Source of the DNA: Argentina anserina
Lineage: Eukaryota; Streptophyta; Magnoliopsida; Rosales; Rosaceae
Assembly: GCF_933775445.1 (NCBI RefSeq)
Contig: NC_065875.1
Location: 744,001 to 808,000 of the forward strand
DNA: 64,000 nucleotides
Reading direction: 5' to 3'
Position 1 is the stretch's first letter. Each line of letters starts with the position of its first letter. A program made the translations under genes and the position numbers. The notes below the pieces were generated by a model that did not search any database, had not been told where the DNA came from, and saw only the letters and a program-made list of their open reading frames with translations. Below are positions 58,040-64,000 of this stretch, piece after piece.

Positions 58040-58846
58040 ATGATGAAGGGTGCTCATTTCGCTGCTGCTGCTGCTTTTGCCCTACTGGCACTGGCTACCT
58101 TCCACCTTGTCTCTGCCTCTGATCCTAGTTCTCTCCAAGATTTCTGTGTAGCACTTAAAACCACCGAAACTGATTCTGCTGGTAGAGACTAGCATCTACT
58201 CACTAGTATATGTATACGTTTTATGTATGATTCTTGTTGGTATTTGCATGAATGCATGTTCTGATATCGTGTTTGTTCCATGCATATTGCAGTGTTTGTG
58301 AATGGGAAATTCTGCAAGGACCCAAAGCTTGTAAAAGCAGATGATTTCTTCTTGTCCGGGTTCCAGATTCCCGGAAACACAACAAATCCGCTTGGTTCCA
58401 AGGTCACCCCAGCAAATGTGGAGCAAATAGAAGGGCTGAACACTCTTGGTATCTCCCTTGCTCGCATAGACTACGCACCATATGGTGGACTTAACCCTCC
58501 TCACACCCACCCTCGGGCCTCCGAAATCCTTGTGGTCATGGAAGGCACACTATTGGTTGGCTTCGTCACATCCAACCCTGAAAACCGCCTCATCACCAAA
58601 GTGTTGAACGCGGGAGATGTGTTTGTCTTCCCAGTTGGTCTTATTCACTTCCAGTTCAACATAGGAAAGGGCAAAGCTGTGGCTTTTGCCGGACTGAGCA
58701 GCCAGAACCCAGGTCTCATCATCATAGCTAATAATGTGTTCGGCTCCACACCTCCAATCAACCTTGATGTTCTCACTAAGGCCTTCCAGGTTGACAACAA
58801 TGTCGTTCAGTATCTCCAGAAACAGTTCTGGTATGACAACAATTAA
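58040..58846 (+). CDS. GLP: Germin-like protein 4, two exons
   Basis: This is a secreted cupin of the germin-like family. Exons 58040-58181 and 58293-58846 give 231 residues, with ligands H118, H120, E125 and H166 and the two cysteines in place. Exon 1, the intron and the first half of exon 2 match copy 2 almost exactly. A private change is Ala for Pro at residue 8, in the signal peptide (HFAAAAA). The second half of exon 2 matches all copies. The proximal promoter matches copy 3. The 3' UTR (AACAAGCTAACAATTG) differs from the other three. The gene is thus a mosaic of cluster segments. Function is inferred from the family only. Confidence 0.93.
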
Positions 58847-60067
58847 GAACAAGCTAACAATTGTATTACCATGGCCATATATCCCACATATTATACAACA
58901 CAAACTTAGCTTAAGTAAAAATAAGATGCTACTTGCTTATGTAATGTGCCTCCTCCTTGATCATTGGATTATTGAAATTTTATTATTAATAAATAGTTAA
59001 ATACTTCTGTCTCTTAACTAAACATCTCTTTGTAGTTTAGACAATTCATGAAGAAGAATTATGCTAAAATTTGAGAACACATCTACAACACACAGAACTC
59101 CTACCAAAGATAATCAAATGAGAGGATTTTATAAGAATTCTCAAACTTTTAGAAGCTGAACTCTCTTCACGAATGGATATTTGATTCAGCGTGAATGTCA
59201 CATAAACAATCATTTTTTCACCTCCAATTTGTCTCCACTAGCCTTAACGTTGGTGTGGGGCTGCGGTGAATTTTCAGTCAAACAAAAGTACCCAAGACCC
59301 CAAGTTTTTCTTTCTTGATAGAGAGCCTGCATGATTGGACTCGAATCGCAAGATTTCTTGAGCTTCCTTTCTTGCTCATGAAGATCTTCCATTCAATCCA
59401 CCATGTACTTAGATATACAAAGAAATGACTTCTGAATGTAGATATATAGGAACAAGCAAGAACGAAAAATGAATGAATGATTGGAGTGAGAAATCAATGT
59501 GGGGGATTTTTAGGGGTTAATGGAGTAGTTCTCATAGAAGGTAGGGAAGCTATACGGAAGCTATAGACTGAGTTTTTTACTACAATTTCAATGCATATCC
59601 AGCTCACAGCAAACGAAGGAAATTATTGAGGAGAAAGCAATATGAGAGAGCCAAAGATGAATAAGCTGCTAAGGTCTATAAGCTTTTGTATCACCAATTA
59701 TGAGTTTAGATTAGGAAGATACAAAATTTTAAACAATAACTCTGGATTAATAAACGTTCACAAATCCTTTACATATGGAAGCAGATTTGGATTTATATGG
59801 TAATTTTATGGATTAGTTCATGTTAGAGGCGGTGAATTTCAGCTAAAACTTAGAATTCAATCTCCAATAAACATAGATCATCTATAGGAAGTCTCACTTA
59901 ATCCATCACAAATCTCCAAACTGAAAATGCTGTTTACAGAATTACAGATCATCTATTCTGTCAGATCTTTACTATATTATCATGAGTCTGCTAAGCACAC
60001 TACCGTTCTTCAATAACAATACAAGTACCTCATACATTACACAGTATACACGTGCATGATGCATCAT
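58847..60067. other. 3' flank of the fourth GLP gene with an unassigned insertion
   Basis: The first 300 bases are a diverged GLP 3' flank. From about 59150 to 59830 the sequence is not found in the other units, while GLP-flank-like sequence appears again near 59840 (AGAATTCAATCTCCAATAAACATAG). The intervening segment contains a short minus-strand frame (59210-59392) that I do not recognise. Confidence 0.45.
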
Positions 60068-62136
60068 CTAGGGGTGGCATTCGGTTTAAACGGTTCGGTT
60101 TTGGGGTCAAACCGTAAACCAAACTGAAATTCAATTTCGGTTCGGTTCGGTTCGGTTTACTATTCGGTTTTTCAATAATGCAAACTGAAAACCGAATCGA
60201 ACGGTTCGGTTCGGTTCGGTTTTTTTCGGTTTTTTTTTTTTTGAAAAAAAAAATTTTTGAATTTTTTTTTTTATTTTTAAAAAATTCTAGTTTCAAAATA
60301 TTGTCGATCGACACCAATAGATGTGATCAACATATATATTTAGGGACCATGTAAAAATTTCATCCATTTTGAACATAGTTTGATCGTCTATACTAACGAT
60401 TAACCAAAAAAGAGGCGTTTTCACATAATAAAACCCTATTGACCGGGACTTTGCCAAATGAGTTTCCTTGTTTCGACCACGCACGATCGATGACAAAAAT
60501 TATGTGACTTCAAATATGTAAATAACTTTTCTCATTTGCATATTGGTAATGGGTCCTCCCTTAGGGTATATTAGTGTTGTTTTTGGTTTACCGGAAATTC
60601 CGACGGTCAAACGAGGTCCGAATTAGATGAAATTTTAAAATGGTCACTAAATATATATACTGATCACATCGGATGGTGTCGATCAATTCCGATAAGTTTC
60701 TTTCATATAGTCGTTTCATAATGTGATAGTTTTATTATAACCATAATATAAAAGGTTATGGTACATTAGTGGACACTTCGGCGATCGACAACTCCAGTTT
60801 GAAATATGGTCGATCAACACCAGTAGATGTGATCGGTATATATATTTAGGGAACCCGTAAAAATTTCGTCCGTTTTGAACATGGTTTGACCGTCCGTACC
60901 AACGGTCAACCAAAAAAACATGCGTTTTCACATAATAAAACCCCCATTGACCGGGACTTTGCCAAATGAGTTTCCTTATTTCGACCACGCACGATCGATG
61001 ACAAAAATTATGTGACTTCAAATATGTAAACAACTTTTCTCATTCGCATCTTGGTAATGGGTCCTCCCTTAGGGTATATTAGTGTTGTTTTCGGTTTACC
61101 GGAAATTCCGACGGTCAAACGAGGTCCGAATTGGATGAAATTTTAAAATGGTCACTAAATATATATACTGATCACATCGGATGGTGTCGATCAATTCCGA
61201 TAAGTTTCATTCATATAGTCGCTTCATAATGTGATAGTTTTATTATAACCCTACTATAAAGGTTATGGTACATTAGTGAACACTTCAGCGATCGACAACT
61301 CCAGTTTGAAAAATGGTCGATCGACACCAGTAGATGTGATCGGTATATATATTTAGGGAACCCGTAAAAATTTCATCCGTTTTGAACATGGTTTGACCGT
61401 CCGTACCAACGGTCAACCAAAAAAACATGTGTTTTCACATAATAAAACCCCCATTGACGGGACTTTGCCAAATGAGTTTCCTTGTTTCGACCACGCACGA
61501 TCGATGACAAAAATTATGTGACTTCAAATATGTAAACAACTTTTCTCATTCGCATCTTGGTAATGGGTCCTCTCTTAGGGTATATTAGTGTTTTCAGTTT
61601 ACCGAAAATTCCGACGGTTAAACGAGGTCCGAATTGGATGAAATTTTTACAAGGTGACTATATATACATATCAATCATATCGACTGGTGTCGATCGATCT
61701 TGAGAAGTTTCCTTCATATAGTTGCTTCATATTGAGGCGGATTTAATAATTACACATCCGCTTGTATATATATATGTGTGTTTGTTTTAGCAAACTTATT
61801 TGAAACATACATATATGAGCATACATAAAAACATAGATGATTATATATACATATATAACACTACAAAAGAGAAACATATAATATAAACCTAAAATCACAT
61901 TAATCAAAATAAATATTCGGTAAGATAAACGTAAAACGACATTATTTTATAAATAATTCGGTTTTTCGGTTCAGTTCGGTTTCTTATGTGCCCAAACTGA
62001 AACCAAACCGATTAATTCGGTTCGGTTCGGTTTTTCGTGTGTTCGGTTCGGTTTGTGTTCGGTTCAGTTTTTTTTGGTTTCGGTCCGATTTTTTCGGTTC
62101 GGTTTTCGGTTTTTCGGTCTTAAGTGCCACCCCTAG
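60068..62136. mobile_element. TIR element (CTAGGGGTGGCA ends) with internal 507-bp repeats
   Basis: The left end CTAGGGGTGGCA and right end TGCCACCCCTAG are perfect inverted repeats. Both are followed inward by long runs of GGTTCGGTTC/AACCGAA motifs. GCATCAT occurs on both sides (60061-60067 and 62142-62148), though not symmetrically, so the exact TSD is unsure. The GGGGTGGCA terminus is hAT-like. There is no transposase. Three tandem copies of a roughly 507-bp unit fill the centre. It interrupts the GLP-type flank, which resumes at about 62150. Confidence 0.7.
60303..61730 (+). repeat. Three tandem copies of a 507-bp repeat
   Basis: Copies begin at 60303, 60809 and 61316 (GTCGATC(G/A)ACACCA). 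They share GACGGTCAAACGAGGTCCGA, GACTTTGCCAAATGAGTTTC and ACCACGCACGATCGATGAC. Copies 2 and 3 are more alike. The third is incomplete and drifts at its end. Confidence 0.9.
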
Positions 62137-62149
62137 CATTAGCATCATC

Positions 62150-62400
62150 CTTACAGGAAAGTCGATATATAGTCATGTATGTGTAACAAAAAACAACAAA
62201 AAAGATCACTCTACTACTTGTGAAATAGAACCAGTTGGAGCAATACACTTTTCTCATTGATTATACTCATCCAAACTCCACACCAATCTTAATATCTAGT
62301 TAGAGTTTGCTCCCTCCACATAAAAGAGCACTACATTGCTTGAGTCCGTCTATCTGAAATCTTAACAAAATGTTGAGCAACTAAATCAGCCTACTTCCCA
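62150..62400 (+). repeat. Last, diverged GLP-unit flank fragment
   Basis: Landmarks TTTTCTCATTGATTATACTCATCC, TATCTAGTTAGAG and ATCTGAAATCTTAACAAAATGTTGA correspond to 15515-15670 of the first unit. This is the right-hand limit of recognisable cluster sequence. No fifth intact gene follows within the window. Confidence 0.6.
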
Positions 62401-64000
62401 TAGATCTACAAGTGTATATACAAAAAGAGATAGAGGAAAATCAGACTATAATGCCAACTTAAGCAGCTACCAGATCAAGAATAAATCTTTCAACTTTGAA
62501 TTGAGCACAACTTTTATAGACACGAGCAAAACAGAGGGGAAGCTCAGTTACCAAAATTACAGATACGTGCAGAATTAACAAGCGGAGAAAAGCAGTGGAA
62601 GAAAGAACAGGAATGGGAGAAATTGCTGGAAAATGAGATGTATGGGTGGAATTGGAAACGAAAGACATCAAGATCTTACCTTTCCCAAAAACCACCCAAC
62701 CCCACTATTTCCCACCTCTTCTATCCCATTCCCTCTCCCTCCAGTGAAGTTAAAGCATCACCCTTTTCAGTAGGCATTAGGCTGATGATACAAGGAACAA
62801 GGGAAAGAGAGGAACTTGGGACATCTCAGGCATGGGAGGAATCGGAAAGAAATTGATGTTCATAAAACAAACAAAGTTATTTCTTTCCAAACTTCCCATG
62901 ACAGAAACTTCCTCAAGGGCTCAATCTCTTACCCACTTTGTCCCCTTAATCTCCCTCCCTCACCATCTGGATTCTAAGGACTCAGACCTGTGTTATTTAT
63001 CAAGATGAGAACAGGGGACTTGTATTGGATAAGAAAAAGGAAAAGGGTGAGAAGCTTCTTGGAGGTTTATCTGGCTTTCCTTTTCTTCTTTTTAACCGTA
63101 TCTCATTGATACTCTCCATCATCATCTACTCCACCAACCCCAGTCTCCAATGAGCAACCATCAGCCAGTCAACCACACATACAAGACTGTTGTGTTTTAC
63201 ACTTTTAATCCAATTTTTTTATTTACTTTTTTACTGTAACACTACTTTTTTTTACAACGCTGTAACACTACTCTAACCCTAAAACGGGTGTTATTAATAT
63301 ATAATATTTAGTTGTTTTTATATTTTTAGGGGGAAATCTGGTACATGTACATGAATTTTGTGCCACTACTAACATCCATACACAATGTTTAAAAACATAA
63401 ATTTCCGTACATCATATTCGATCCTCGATTGAAAATAAGCACACGATGTTACTAACACCGTTAGTTGATAGGATTGCTTCCATATTGTCAGGGGTAAAAT
63501 AGACTGTACGGAATTTCCCTCCAACTCAAGACTTTCAACCCTAAGTAACACTAGTTCCCGCCAAAAATGACTTCTAAGAAAAAATAGAAAAAGAAGGCCG
63601 ATTAATGATGAGGCCTGGGGAAGAAGAACTGAATGAAATGAAAATGGTAAGGACATATAATCTCGGCATAATCATAAGCATCACAATGAGAGAAAAATTT
63701 CTCAGGCAACAACCATCATAGGAATAATAATTAAGTACTTAATTAGTGGTTCAATAACATAAAATACATGACCAAATAATGGTAGCTGAATTGTTTCAAG
63801 GGCTATTACATAATCAAAAGTCTAATAAAAACTACATGTTACACAAAAGCTATAATAGCATGGCATTTGTCCTAGATAGAAACAAAACAAAACAAATGCC
63901 ACATTAACAGGTAGTGTTCCATGCCCCTTCTACATACCATATTTTGGTTCCTATTAAGTAGGATTTAATGTTTCCACAAAGCCCTATGAAGCTTGGATTT
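62401..64000. other. Unassigned intergenic sequence
   Basis: No gene, transposon end or RNA gene could be supported. A C-rich stretch near 62690-62760 and short frames on both strands look like chance. It may include the regulatory or 3' region of a neighbouring gene beyond the window. Confidence 0.4.

Noticed and set aside
59210..59392. 60-codon minus-strand frame with a Lys/Glu-rich product
   Set aside because: No recognisable family, splice context or paralogue; noted only in the flank description.
60061..62148. A clean 7-8 bp target duplication (GCATCAT) for the TIR element
   Set aside because: The string is adjacent to the left end but five bases away from the right end, so it is not a proper TSD with these boundaries; left as uncertain.
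62459..63656. Several short frames near the right edge
   Set aside because: Short, overlapping on both strands and without motifs; not supportable as genes.

Overview
This window is nuclear plant DNA, almost certainly from a eudicot. It has short spliced genes with GT-AG introns, a PEAPOD/TIFY4 gene (a clade that grasses lack), plant-type germin-like proteins, and Copia, Gypsy, LINE, hAT, MULE-like and Helitron-like elements. Rosaceae is my guess from the overall look of the repeats, but nothing here proves it.

The first 11 kb is ordinary gene space: a nine-exon TIFY4B/PEAPOD gene (1139-4830), then two tandem acireductone dioxygenase genes of the methionine salvage cycle (5654-6866 and 8760-10994). 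The two ARD copies differ by two introns.

From about 11.4 kb to 62.4 kb lies a tandem cluster of germin-like protein (GLP) genes. The original repeat unit was about 3.3 kb. It has been copied to give four intact two-exon genes (14090-14891, 32184-32990, 44383-45176, 58040-58846) and one wrecked copy (22337-22602). The second half of exon 2 is almost identical in all four intact genes, while promoters, first exons and 3' flanks pair up differently. That is the mosaic expected from gene conversion or unequal crossing over.

The cluster has been expanded by nested insertions, many with readable target-site duplications (TSDs): a MULE-like element holding a Copia solo LTR (12416-13449); a TIR element holding a degenerate Copia (17351-22335); a hAT deletion derivative holding tandem repeats and a solo LTR (22672-26874); a 2.8-kb Gypsy solo LTR placed 45 bp upstream of a GLP TATA box (29246-32047); a 5'-truncated LINE (33324-36574); a Helitron-like element carrying a RAD5-like helicase fragment (37100-38166); an intact hAT-derived BED zinc-finger gene (39638-41608); a full-length, probably very young Gypsy chromovirus with an intact 1500-codon gag-pol (45462-56236); and a TIR element with three copies of a 507-bp repeat (60068-62136).

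I do not see a new multi-gene system. The most informative points are the GLP mosaics, the solo LTR in a GLP promoter, the Helitron gene capture, the hAT-derived gene with altered catalytic positions, and the differential intron content of the ARD pair. The last 1.6 kb (62.4-64 kb) holds nothing I can identify.
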